Assembly: GCA_964036665.1 (NCBI GenBank) | Contig: OZ038532.1 | Location: forward strand, 4,216,001 to 4,280,000 | Direction of reading: 5' to 3' | DNA: 64,000 bases | Origin: Gordius sp. MW1 | Taxonomy: Eukaryota; Nematomorpha; Gordioida; Gordea; Gordiidae | Shown: one piece after another, positions 1 to 12,200 of the stretch | How positions within the stretch are numbered: position 1 is the first letter of the stretch | Layout: every line of letters starts with the position of its first letter | Translations under genes and position numbers: made by a program | Notes under the pieces: model-generated | What the model was told of the DNA's origin: nothing | Seen by the model: only the letters and a program-made list of their open reading frames with translations | The model's database searches: none

Positions 1-898
1 GATTTAATTAAAAGTATAATATTTATGGTAAAACCAATAATGATATTAACATCTTTGAATTTATTAATTTATTTTTACCCGCGCACCTATCCGATATGGC
101 ATAGATACTTAAAGCTACGACTTACGCGCGAAAATCTTATTTATGATTTATACATTATTTGAATATATATAACTATGTATATGCAAGTCGCGAACTTTTT
201 TAACGCGTGCCGACCCAAATTTTTACGAAATACCAGTTTATTTATACTTTATCCCATTTAAAATGCATCATTCTCCAACTATGATTTTCTTTAATCATCA
301 ATCGAAAGGAAAGCACTCCACACCCGTTTTTTTACTTTGTTTACAATCGTCGTCAATCACTTCTTGTATTATTATCACCTCTTGTTTGTTGTGTGTGCGT
401 GTGTTCATTTGTTATTTTTTCGTTTAATTTTATTATTTATTCTGGCACACCAATTTATTTGGTTCGCCGTTTTTACATTCATCCATCGTCCCCTCCATGT
501 CCCTCTTTGTCAAGTTTGAATGAGGCCCATGGCCTTTCGCGCTATTTAATTATGTGGTTGTTTTTATTTTTGTTTCTCGTAAGTTTTATTACACACCATC
601 TAATGATTTTTAAGTTATCGTGCATCATATATATAGATTTACGATAAGTATGATTTATATAATGGACAAAGTTATATTTATGTCGACTAATGGTCAAATA
701 AATGTTATAATTGTGTGGATTGTGCTTTTTAGTCTTTTACAAATAGGATTTCTTACAAATTTTTATTATGGTCTAAATATGTTTTTACGTGCTAAGAGGG
801 CAAAAAGTTATATATTTATGGTGTAAAATTTTTTTTTGCATTTTAACCTCATTTGAATATAAATGTAATTATTTCCGATCAAGCGGGTTAGCTGCACC
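1..898. other. intergenic, no gene seen
   Basis: AT-rich sequence with short open frames full of hydrophobic low-complexity translation and no recognisable domain. I see no RNA gene or repeat boundary here. It ends where the hAT-like element at 899 begins. Confidence 0.5.
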
Positions 899-1672
899 CA
901 GAGATCAGATTGCCCGGCCCGGCCCGCTGCCCGAACAGGCCCGGCCCGTAGGCCGGGTCGGGCCGGGCAACTGTCATAAATTTTTATTTTCGGGCGGGCT
1001 CGGGCGGGCACGAAGAAGATAGGATTCGGGCTTAATGAGATTATTTAGATAGTGTATTTTTTTGTTATTCATTAAATTGCATATGAAAATGCTAAAAAAT
1101 CGCCATCCGTCCCCAAGTTATTTTTACAATTTTTGCCAGAACCCCTTTATTTCCATCAAGTCCCTAGCTAGGTTATGGAAAGGATTAAAATATTTATATT
1201 TATGCAGCCCTTTCATTGTTCGTAATTCGCATGTGCCGTCTATACATAGTACAAAATCGTCACGCCCAAATTGATACAACACCTGAAAGTGTTAAATTTC
1301 ATTATAATATCATTTAATTTTTTTAACAAATGATTTAACAAGGCTTCTCCAACTCGCCTTTAGTATTCCCTTATCACTCATCGCTATCGCAAAGCTCAAA
1401 TATTTTAGAAAGACCAAATATTACGTTTTTTGACCAATTATGATTAAAATTAAAACACAAAAGTTTCATTTGAAAAATCATTCGACTTTTAAATATTGCA
1501 AGAATTTGAGGTCGCAAACTTTCAGGCCTAACAGGCAAATTTAATATTTCGGGCGGCATTAATGTTTCGGGCGGACACCAGAAGGGTTCGGGCGGGCTCG
1601 GGCGGGAAATGAAGTTAGAAAATTGAACCGGGCCGGGTTCGGGCAGAAAATTCCTAACAAATCTGACCTCTG
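899..1672. mobile_element. non-autonomous hAT-like element, CCCGG-rich ends
   Basis: The ends are inverted: the left starts CAGAGATCAGATT and the reverse complement of the right end reads CAGAGGTCAGATT. The 6-bp string TGCACC flanks both ends (893-898 and 1673-1678). The subterminal regions are rich in GGGCCGGG/CCCGGCCC words, while the centre is AT-rich and holds no transposase. A related, more decayed copy lies near 8335-8875, sharing the CATAAATTT and ATTCGGGCTTAATGAGATT words. The TSD is shorter than the 8 bp expected for hAT, so the class is inferred. Confidence 0.6.
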
Positions 1673-1810
1673 TGCACCTCATTGCTTCTCCAAAGTGTAA
1701 TGGAAACTTTAGCCTCATAATCTAAGTTATGCCCCCTCCCAAAATACACAGTTCTACGCTCTACAACTATTGACTTTATGATTTTATCTCGCTATTAGAC
1801 CATTTATTTT

Positions 1811-2568
1811 GATTGAGAATTTTGCGCTGAATAATAATATGTTTTTAGCTTTTTTCCAAAACTTCTAGTTTTTAGATAAACGAGGTTGAAGGTGAAAAAA
1901 ATACCCATTTTACCCTTTTTTGAGGCTTAATTGCCCCGACATTTTTAATTTATGACAAAAAATATTAATTTATTTCTGTAGATTAAAATTTCATCTACAT
2001 CTCTAAATCCATTATTTTATTTATTTATATCACCCTTGTATTTAAATTTATTTGCGTTTACGTAAACCCCTATCCCTTTTCAAAATTCGTCCCGCTATGC
2101 CTTGAAAAAGGAATACATTAGATTAGAGTACATACTACACACGCGACGTTTACTAACAAATCTCTCTTCCTTCACCTACTCTCTTTCTCCTCCACCCACT
2201 TTCGCCCCCTTCAGTGGAAGTGATGGAAAAATGGAGACATTGATGTGTTAGTAAACATCGCGTACGCAGTATGAACTCTAATGTACTCCCAGACATCGTA
2301 GGACGAATTTTGATATGGTGAAGGGATTTATGCTAACACGTATAAATATAGAGAATAAACAAAAAAACCAAATAATGGACTTATAGATGACACTTTAATC
2401 TACGCGAAAAAATTAATATTTTTCAGTTAAAATTAAAAATGCCGTGGCAATATTGCCTCAAAAAAGGTTAAAGGCATTTTTGGCACCTTCAACCTAGTTT
2501 ATCTAAAAAACTGGAAGTTTTAGAAAAGAGCTAAAAACATATTATTATTCAGCGCAAAATTCTCAATC
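1811..2568. repeat. large fold-back palindrome (about 380-bp arms)
   Basis: The sequence beginning GATTGAGAATTTTGCGCTGA at 1811 reappears as its reverse complement ending at 2568, and homology continues inward through most of both arms to a centre near 2190. The arms are imperfect, with many substitutions and small indels, so this is an old insertion. No open frame is present. It looks like a fold-back or MITE-type element; I found no clear target duplication. Confidence 0.75.
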
Positions 2569-2879
2569 ATAATTATAGGTTTGATTGCAGGATGATTTTT
2601 TTGTAGACCTGTGACATAGGATTTACATAGTCTTGTCGTATTTTGCGATAATCAACGCCTAAAAAGGTGTAAAATAATTTTTTAACAAGATTATCATACA
2701 ATGTATTATTTAGGGTTCATCCAATGTCTTTTGGGATAAATCTAGCATCTTCTATAAAATGGACTAAATACAAGAAAAATGGAGAGCGTTATGGTATTTA
2801 ATTAATTAATACTGGAGGAGACGAAGAGATCCACAGCCAATTACACACAGTATTTAATTGTTATACAGATGGGGTTTGC

Positions 2880-3200
2880 TGAAATTTTCTAAAGGTCTAA
2901 TTGGTGGCGAACATGTGATGTTATTGAGATATTTCATGAACACAAAGGGTTACAGATGAACGAAAAGCAGGTTAGGATGATTATCACTGGTGCTTGTCTA
3001 ATTAAACGGACGACTGGTGACAAGAAAAGTAGATAGGCTTCGGGAAAGAGACTGTGAGCGTTATTATATGGTGGACAAAGGGGAGTAGTGTATGTGGCAA
3101 AAGCCCTGGGTTAAAGCCAGTATTACCGCAATCGAACGCGACGTTTTGGCGGTAGTCTATGGACTAAAAATAAAAAGATAGGTTACAAAGAAGAGAAATA
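2880..3200 (+). pseudogene. relic of Gypsy-type pol (RNase H)
   Basis: A short stretch near 3128-3172 reads like the RNase H motif of the Gypsy element at 28.9 kb (IERDVLAVVYGLK here, IEREALAVVYGLK there). The flanking sequence has stops and frameshifts and cannot be followed further. It is a small decayed fragment. The remaining DNA between 2569 and 3753 shows nothing else I can support. Confidence 0.4.
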
Positions 3201-3753
3201 ACGATTTTAACCAACAAACCCTTATCTATAATGATCAAAGCAAAAAGGGGGAAAAGAATCGCTGCTGAGAGGTTATATTGTGATACAAAAATAAACTTTA
3301 TTTCATTTTATTTACACCGCCATATTTCTATCCAGATGCCAATGATTCCTTCTGCATATTTATAACAAAATCTTATTAATATAATAGTTTAAATTTCTAG
3401 TAACCATCTTCTCGTTTTTCGACTAATCATACAATTCTATTAATGTTAGTTTCTCCATAGATGTTGTGCTTAAATTCTTCTTATTTCATCATTTCGCTTG
3501 TGCCGTTCTCTCTTAATCTCCTAGCTTGCTCTCTATTCACCATCGACTTTCTTTTCCTTATAGATTATAAGTTTAATAGACTACTCTGGGTGAATGATTG
3601 ACCTACTCAGTTCAATTATCAGCTTTGTTGAAAAAATTTAGCCGCAAACCACTGCAAAATTTTCTCATTTTAGTCATCCATCCTTTGTGGTTCCCATCCA
3701 TTCCACTCTCCTCGAGGAATAACATTTATTTGTTCTTATTAAAATAATATAAG

Positions 3754-3870
3754 CATAGGCGTAGCCAGGGGGGGGGCAGGGAGGAGTGGCTGCCTTCTAA
3801 ATCCAAAAATTTAGTGAAATTTATTATAATTATGGATAAATTAATATTGTAAAACCCTTTGTTATCCACT
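3754..3870 (-). repeat. CATGGGCGTAGCC MITE, one end only
   Basis: It begins CATAGGCGTAGCCAGGG with a G run and the GGCTGCC word typical of the left end of reverse-oriented copies. The sequence then becomes unrecognisable and no closing GGCTACGCCC end is found, so the copy is truncated. Confidence 0.6.
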
Positions 3871-4070
3871 GGCTCTACCAAACGTTTTATTATAGTTTAA
3901 CTGTTATTTCTGTAGTTTCTACAACAAGTCTTTATTAATTTAAATATTAATTAGTAGTGATAACTAGGTAATGATCCTGATCGATGGATGATGATTCATT
4001 AATGATGAATACAAACAACGATTTTTACTGAATTTAATAGATTTTTTCCCTCGTACAGAATACTTTTAAG

Positions 4071-4440
4071 AGATTTATTGTCAACAGGAATATTAGAGGG
4101 AGTTAAAAAATATTTATAATTTTTATAATAATATTTCGTCCTATTCAAGGACATCTCAGATTATAACACAAAATTAAATTGATAAATAAAAAAACCTTAG
4201 AATCCTTCATCATAAAGATTACGCCCAACACACAATGAAGATATGGGTAAAGAAAACCTGTATCCATTCTTACATTTTAATATTAACCTACCTTTAGAAC
4301 GTTCCATTTAATGTATTATTTTATTTATCAATTTAATTTTGTGTTGTAATCTGAAGATGTCCTTGAATAGGACGAAATATTATAATAATAATTATAATTA
4401 TTTTTTAACTCCCTCTAATATTCCTGTTGACAATAAATCT
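4071..4440. repeat. inverted repeat, about 125-bp arms
   Basis: AGATTTATTGTCAACAGGAA at 4071 is matched by its reverse complement ending at 4440. Pairing continues through the segment containing TTTCGTCCTATTCAAGGACA to about 4195, with a spacer of roughly 120 bp. No coding potential. It is a candidate non-autonomous fold-back element. Confidence 0.7.
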
Positions 4441-4706
4441 TTTATTTTACATTTATGTTTGCCCCTGCCATTTTATAATGAATTTCGTCCTTTCTTGGAA
4501 ATACACCTTTTTATTATCACGTTCATAGATTCTTTTTAAATCGCCTTTTGAGAAATTTGTAACAAAAATTGTATTTATTTTTGGCCCCTTTTTTAATAGC
4601 AACTTTGTTATTTGCACTACTTTTATCCATCATCATTGCACCGTATTTCTTTCACGCAAAATCTACTATATCTAATGTATCAGACTAGTCTATGAATGAG
4701 CGCTGC

Positions 4707-5335
4707 AGTGGCTTAAATGAGGGGGGGCAGGCGCGCAGTCAGGATTTTCACTAGGGGGTGAGGAAAATTTCCGAATATTATTGTAAAAATTGCTATGAAA
4801 AAAACTTGTTTGAACATTTATTTCCCGTGAAAACACCAGACCGCCCCAGGAAGTAGATAACCAAGCGATTATTATAATACATTTTATATAATATAAATAC
4901 TTTTAACATTTATCATATTTGTCTAAAGTTTTCTGCTAGAACTCATCACGGTTTGGTAACTGAATTGCCTGCCAAGGCCAGCCAAAACCTTTTAATTGCC
5001 CAAAGTAATAATGCTGGCCGGGCCCAAAATGACGATATTTCAAGAATTAATTTTGTCTAATTTTCAAAAAATTTGGATCTAATTCTAGAATTTTTATAAA
5101 TAGAAAGGTGACAAAAAATTAGTAAACTATATAAAAAATCTCATTATGGTGCCCGCCCTACAATTTAGAACGGTAGCCTGCCCGACCCTTAGCTGAGTGG
5201 GCCCAGCAGCGAGCCCAACTTTTTGGTTGTTTAATTTTTACTTTTAATAACGAATAAAATGGCGGAAATATTTTTTGTCATATTTAACCCCCCCCCCCCT
5301 TCTATTCCTCATGAAAATCCTGGCTACGCGCCTGT
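4707..5335. mobile_element. hAT-like non-autonomous element
   Basis: The 8-bp string AGCGCTGC lies on both sides (4699-4706 and 5336-5343). The right end reads CCTGGCTACGCGCCTG, and the left region holds the inverse word CAGGCGCGCAGTCAGG about 22 bp in, so the left terminus may carry a small extra insertion. The interior contains CCCGG-rich words related to the 899-1672 element, and no transposase. Confidence 0.55.
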
Positions 5336-5343
5336 AGCGCTGC

Positions 5344-6214
5344 CCTTTGTGCCTTTTGAACTAATGTATCCCATTATGTTAAATTAACAAGATATGTTGG
5401 TAAGACATTATTTAACTCAATATTATTATTTTTTAATTATTAAGCTGAGTTCTGTTTACAAAAATGAGAACGATTTGGGTACCACGGCTATCGGTCATAT
5501 TTGTCTTTAATTGTTCATTTCCTTTATTGAAGGTGATATTTTACTCACTTAGCCATAGACTTGGACATTTTGCAGATTTCTGTTCCTTCTTTGTACTTAG
5601 GGCCATATACCCACTTTTTGGATTTAATCGTATGTTGAGGTCCATGTAAATTTTTATAATGTTTAGATAGCAAATATTTTAATGCCATATAGATCAATCT
5701 TTTTTACATCCAATAAGCTACTTTTAAAAGCTGAGACTGATGCAATCTATTATATCTTAGTTTTATGACATAACCCATTTTAGTCTTGACCATTGACACT
5801 TTTTATGACAACCGTTCTTTTAAATTCTCATGAAGATCAGTACTAAAATTATTGCTACGTTTAGCAGAGTCTAAAACGCACCAAAGCATTTTGATTTATT
5901 TTCTGTTAATTTAATTCCTTAAATAAAAAAATTCTATAGCCTATACAACATAATTATTAAATTTTATAATAAGAATTGTAAAAAGCTATTCTAAAATTTG
6001 CTTGAAAGCTTCCCTCTAATAGATTAAAGTTGTTAAGAATTTCTAATGTTTATATTTTGTGTTAATTATCCCAAGTTAGGCATAAATAAATACTTGTTAC
6101 CAAAAATATTGTAAGTATGCCTTTTTAAACATCTGATTATTTGGGTCAAATAGCATTATCCGATTTATTTACCTTGTGACTTATTGCACACCGCTTAGAA
6201 TAACCTTGAATACC
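5344..6214. other. intergenic, upstream of claudin-like exon A
   Basis: AT-rich and without a recognised repeat. A 61-codon open frame at 5464-5649 has no visible domain or splice context and I do not call it a gene. The region probably includes upstream regulatory DNA of the gene that starts at 6247. Confidence 0.4.
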
Positions 6215-6224
6215 TATATAAATA
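6215..6224 (+). promoter_or_regulatory. TATA-like box for claudin-like exon A
   Basis: TATATAAATA lies 32 bp upstream of the ATG at 6247. A TATA-driven start about 30 bp downstream would fall almost on the ATG and leave nearly no 5' UTR. This is a motif-only call. Confidence 0.35.
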
Positions 6225-6246
6225 GCATTCGACGGCACGATCAATA

Positions 6247-9200
6247 ATGGTGCCCGCCCTAAGTAAACTAGGAATATTGCTCTTATTTGCGGCAACCATC
6301 ATAAATGGTGTGGGTGTCTTTTCCACGTTTTGGGGTCTATGCTCTAGAGGCCGCATAGGACTTTGGCAATTATGCGCCTACAATGGTTGTTATTGGTTTT
6401 GGGATCGTTTTGAGGAGTTTCAAAAGAACCCAGGAAATTTACCAGGTAGGTTGTAAGATAAATGAGTTGGTTAAACAAATCTTATATGTGGGCAAAAATT
6501 ATTTGTCTAAAACAAGTCTAATGAAATTAAACTATGACTCCTAGATCTTTAGATTGTTATTTTGGTCACTTATATGAGTTATAGTTTTAGGAAATTTTAT
6601 TAAAAATATTAATTTGTAGTTTTTTTTAATTTGAAATGTTAAAGTGTATTCACTTTTGAAAGTTATGTATCTCTACTTTTACTGAATAGATTGTTTTATT
6701 AGGATCATTAAGAATTCTTAAATACTACTAATTAACTAACTTTTGATTTTTTGATTAAGTACCTACAACTTTGACTTCCTGTAATATACATTATTAATCT
6801 TATTTTGCCATTTGTGAGAAATGCCTCTTCTTTTAGATGCTTGCTTTTTAAATGAAGATAAATAGCTTAATTAACAGATTATTTACTTGTTATTAAATTT
6901 TAAACTATAACTAATTAAAGTTGCCTCTTTTAATTAATTATACTGATGGTCAAAATGCATTGAAGTAATTAGTTTTTACCTAGCCAAATTTAAAATTAAT
7001 AATTCTAAACGCTGATGATATGATTTATGATACATTTATAAGTCAATGTGTGTAAGTTAAATAACACTTTACACATATAAATGTTTAGTAAAGTTATAAA
7101 AAATTAATTTATTTTACAAATAGGTTTCTTTTTAATAATAATTTTGCCCAACTTAATTTATTATATTTTAATTAAGGCATCATATTATTTCAATCATTTA
7201 CACACTAAGGCAAATATCTACTATTGGTAAGATATCTAATTGACTCCTTTTGTAAATTTAATTCTATTGATAATACATGACCTGCAATGCAATTTCTCGA
7301 ATATTTTTATATTTATGTTGAAAGGTAAATTATCATTAATTCACCCCTGACCCCCTTCCACCACCCTTGGTATGGAAGGAAGGGGGGGGGTAGTAGTCTA
7401 CCCTTTGCCCCCCTGAGCCAGGTAGCACAGGCGAGAACGACCTTAACCCATTTAACCGCGCTCTATAGCTGGCTCTCAATGTGTAGTATGTGTGTTTTTT
7501 TCGTTTTTTGCCTTCTCCTAATTTGTGCATATGCTATGCTATGGTGTTCCATTTAATCTATATATATAAATGGTTTTGTTTTTGCTCTCTCAAAACATCA
7601 CATTATGTATCATAACATTATTTAGCGTGCCGTTTTTTAGTGTTTTAAGCATGGGCGTAGCCAAGGGGGGACAGGGAGGGGCGGCTGCTCCCTTTAAATT
7701 CAAAAAATGTTTAAATTTATGAAAATTGTTGCTAACATTTCAAAAAATAATCATTTTGCCCCTCCCTAAATCATTATTGCCCCCCTCTAATTCCAATGCT
7801 GGCTGCGCCCATGGTTTTAAGCGATGAGATGTTATATATATGCAAGAGCAGGCGGTTGCCAGAAGGGGGGGGGGGAGTTCCTTGACGTAGAATTTTTTAC
7901 GCATTGTAAATAAAAATGTTTAATTAATTATTCAAGAATACTAATAGTTAGCGTAAAAGATCTTTTTAGATACCTCGAATGTCTAAAAAATCGGTGTTTT
8001 TTATCGAAAACCTCGTATTTTTATGTAACAGAATTCGCTTGTTAACTTGCTATGAAATGAAACTTGATTGTGCCTATGGGTTGTATCAGGATTTTTTTTT
8101 AAATCATATAGGTATAATCTCTCAGGTTGGTGTTCCGTCTATGAGACGCGATAGCGCTTGAAAAAATTTAGGCGTGCCTAAGCTCACTCCAGCTATCTAA
8201 ATATTCTCTTGTGTATTAATAAACTTGTCAGTTTTTTTCAAATAATAAATTAAAAATTTTTCATAGTGTTACAAGGTACATATCTTGTAAAGATGAATGA
8301 AATTACCTTTATTAATTATGCGAGAATAAACGGATCTTGACTCAGCCCGACCCGAGGCCCACGGCCCGACCGGGCAACCGTCATAAATTTAAATTTTCCG
8401 GCGGGCCGAGCGGGCACATAACAAGATTCGGGCTTAATGAGATTCTTTTATGTAGTTTACTATATTTTTATTCTCTTTTTTATTAAAAAATTCGATGAAA
8501 TCAAAAATTTTGGAAAATATGACAAAATTCTTGAAATTTGAAATCATCATATCGGCCGGGCAGTTTGTGCAGTTCTAATGATTTGGATATGGCTGGACCG
8601 GCACTCTAAGTGCCCGCCCGACCATCCCCGACTTATTCAAGTGCCCGAAACGGCGTTTCTTAAAAATTTTAGCAGTATTATTGTCAAATTTTCCAACAAT
8701 TTTTATTTTAATTCCCGTTTTTTTTGGGTTAAGAACTAGAATTAACAAGTATTATTCAAGCAAGTAAAAAAGTGGCAAAATAATACGCTATTTAAGAAAA
8801 ATTAATATTAAGCCCAAGTTGCCGAGGGCCGGGTGGGCAGATCAGCGGGCTGGGCTTTGCTAAACAGTATTAAATCCTCTTAATTAACACATATCCTAGT
8901 ATTAACTCAAAACCTTAATAATTACTTTGACTAATTCTTGAGATTAGGCAGAGGGGGGGGGGTGGACTACAGCACGAGTTCTTGAGTGAACTAGCGAAGA
9001 AACAGGCGTAGGAGCAGCCATGGCACTAAGTTGGTAATGATGATTTAGGATTGAATCACAAGTTTGTCAAATTTGAATTTTGAGTGTTAGCGCTACGCCT
9101 TTGATCTGATTCATTATAAATGTGGTAATCATTTATTGATCAATGTGTTGAATACTAAATAGGTAGGTGCTATAATTAGCACATTTTCAGTTTTATTACC

Positions 9201-12200
9201 GCCCCCGTTATTCGTAGGCTTAGTTAGATTATGGATTCGCAGTCGTGTGAGTCATAAAATGCATTGTGGGATAGTGGAACGGAGCATTACTCCTCTCCTG
9301 TATTTTTATTTACACATAACACGTGCCCTTTGCGCCCCGTGCCTAACTTTCCAGCAATATTATTCCATTTTAACATTTATGCCATAACAACCTGTGATAA
9401 AACATGAGCCCGTTATATTATTATGAGTCACTGAATCAATTATGAGAATTTTTTGCTTTTGACGAATGATTGAATAAGAAAAAAGTGATTTTGGATGTAT
9501 ATAATACAGAGGCTTATACAGGACTTAAATTTTAGGGACAAAAAACGGCATGGGCGTAGCCAGCATTGGAATTAGAGGGGGGCAATAATGATTTAGGGAG
9601 GGGCAAAGTGAACATTTTTTGAAATTTTAGCCATAATTTTATTAAATTTCAAAGGATTTTTGGAATTAGAGGGGGGCAGCCGCCCCTCCCCCCCCCCCTT
9701 GGCTACGCCCATTAAAAACGGGTACCCATGTTATAGTGCAATCTTACTATTGTCGTAAAAAAGGGATTTGAAAAACAGGCCAGAGTAAACTGTAGTTGGT
9801 TCGAAGGTCGACCAAACAAAACCCAGCCCTTTTTACGACACTATCTTATCTCGTGTTTGACTCGTGAAACCGAGCAAAACAAGCAAGACCTTACGATGAC
9901 TAACCACTTGCGAAACTTTCAGGATATATGTACATAGGATTCATTTACATAATTGTATTGAAGCTAGGCTTGCCATCGAGAACTACACACTTGCAACTTT
10001 TAAATATCTTAAATATTGCGGCAGTTTAATATTAACCGCAACCACCTATTTAAGAAATGGATGCAACTTGTTCAGCTAATATTTGGCCCAGCATTCTTAA
10101 ATTTTTTGAAAGACTTAGAAATGCTTATGTGGCAACTTTTTTTAATACCTTGCCCGCTGGATAAGGAGCTACATGTGAGTTTTAAACGCTTAGGTGATTT
10201 ATTGCATCCACTCCACATTAATAGAAAGTTTTCATTTCTCGACTTTGTTTATGTAATGTCAAAGTACCTACAATGTATGGTATCGTAGAAATTGGTTTTT
10301 CGATGGGGTATGTGTTATTGAAGATTTTATGTTCTTGGACAAAGTTCCTTGATTTAGATTCTACGAACCAGGAGCCATAAATGGGGTGAAATAATTTGGC
10401 CAGATTGCTTGATCTCCCTAAATTTTTATCTAAAGATAATTTAAAGGCCGGGCCAGCCTTATTTAGCAGTTTTTGCCCAAAATGGGATAATTTAAATTTT
10501 TTTGTTATATTCAATGAGCGATATACTCAAACGTTACATCTAGAATCTTGATGCATTATTAATGGTAAAGCTAGTGGCTTGAGCTACTTTTTTGTATTCT
10601 CTGCCATCGTTCTCATATAATTTATCCGATATTTATCTTGGCCCACCACTTCACGAAACACGCGCCCGTTCTTTATTGTTAATAATTTGTTATTTTAAAG
10701 GTGAATCTTAAGCTTGACTATTTAGGATTACGGCAACTAGTCCTAGTTCTAACTTTTAATTAATCTCTTTTTAATTGCTATGCAACGCTTTTTTCTATGA
10801 CTTATACCAATAACTGGTGTAAATAAAATCTAGAAAGTCCGTTTTTTTGGTATGATTTGTACCAATAACTTGAGTAAATAAATTTATAGTTAATTTTTTT
10901 TGTATGAATCGCATCAAATCTGGAGTAAATCAAATTTAGATAGTTCGCGTTTTAATTAATATATCGGATTTTATGAGCCTTAAAAACTATCCTCACCTGA
11001 CTTTGTAGTGTGTAGGAGGAGATAAATCAATTTTTGGACGATATGCCATTATCGATTTTAACTTTCGGCCTTGGCTACTACTACCTGCTATCCTCTTCCA
11101 CCCCACTCCATCCATCTCATTTTCATTGTGTCATTGCGGGATCTTCATTATTCCATTTATCCTCTAGTTTTTCCCAGTGATCTCGTCGAGAAAAAAACAT
11201 GTCATTCTCCCTCAGATTCTATGCTTAACCACCGATCGGGAATATTACCTCAAAAAACCGTCTATCTAGGCCGATAAACTTTGCGATCACGCGTGTGTCG
11301 TCGTTGGATTCATAAGCCGAAACGCGCACGCTTATTTTCGCGAGCATTCGCAAAAAAAGTATCCTAACTTTCGTGGGGAAGGAGGGGTACATTGTGTACC
11401 GTTATACTTATGTATGTCAAGCCAAGCCGCGTTATGCTAGGCTAAAGGATCAAGCGACGTACTAAGATTAGCAATACTAGCTAAGGCAAGCCCCCACCTC
11501 CTCCTTGCCACAGGTAAAGCTAGCTAGCCTAAGGGAGTAGCGAAAGGCAAATTTTTTCGCATCTCGCCCCGCCCCTCTCCCCCCTTCCATAAAACTGAGT
11601 GGCACACTTTCGAACTTATACCTCACGTTCACTCACTCATTCACTTCACAGGTATTTATTTTGTACGAAATTATTTGCGATTTTCTCACATTCGATCTAC
11701 GATTCGGGTGAGTAACTATTTACCATGCTTTCTTGCAATTTTCTATTCTTTTTTTTGGCTGGCTGGCTAACTCGACTTTCTAGATTTGCCTTTAACTTTG
11801 CTTGCAATTTGCGTCGCCGGCCTGTCTAACAAACTAAACGCATAATTTTACTTTTTAACCTTTTCCCTTCTTTTTTGCAGTCTAACGGCGTATCGCATTA
11901 CGCATGTACACGACATAGCTATATTAAGCCTCATCTAAATTGGGTCAGCAGTTATTTGTTTGTCTAATAGCATAAATACACCTATATTGACTTTTTTGAT
12001 TCTGTCTCAGTTCGCCCGCATTTGCTAAGCCCTTAATTATACAAACCAACTTAGATCCAATTAAGCTATCTGACACGACTCTATATATATAAATATCATT
12101 CATATATATGCGAAGAACCATCTCTTTGTGTCACAACCAAGCCCAAAATAAACTTCAAGCTGAATAACCACACTCCTTTAACCATCGTCACCACCACCCC

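Noticed and set aside
337-826. Hydrophobic open frames near the left edge
   Set aside because: T-rich chance frames with no splice sites, start context or domain.
4729-5334. Element bounded directly by the CAGGCGCG / CGCGCCTG words
   Set aside because: Flanking 8-mers do not match at those boundaries, whereas AGCGCTGC matches exactly when the left boundary is moved to 4707.
7381-7391. Long G and C runs as G-quadruplex regulatory sites
   Set aside because: Most such runs in the window lie at fixed positions within the MITE family, so they reflect transposon sequence and not promoter elements.
10016-10514. Overlapping 90- and 98-codon frames on opposite strands
   Set aside because: No domain, no splice signals and mutual overlap; more likely chance or an old repeat.
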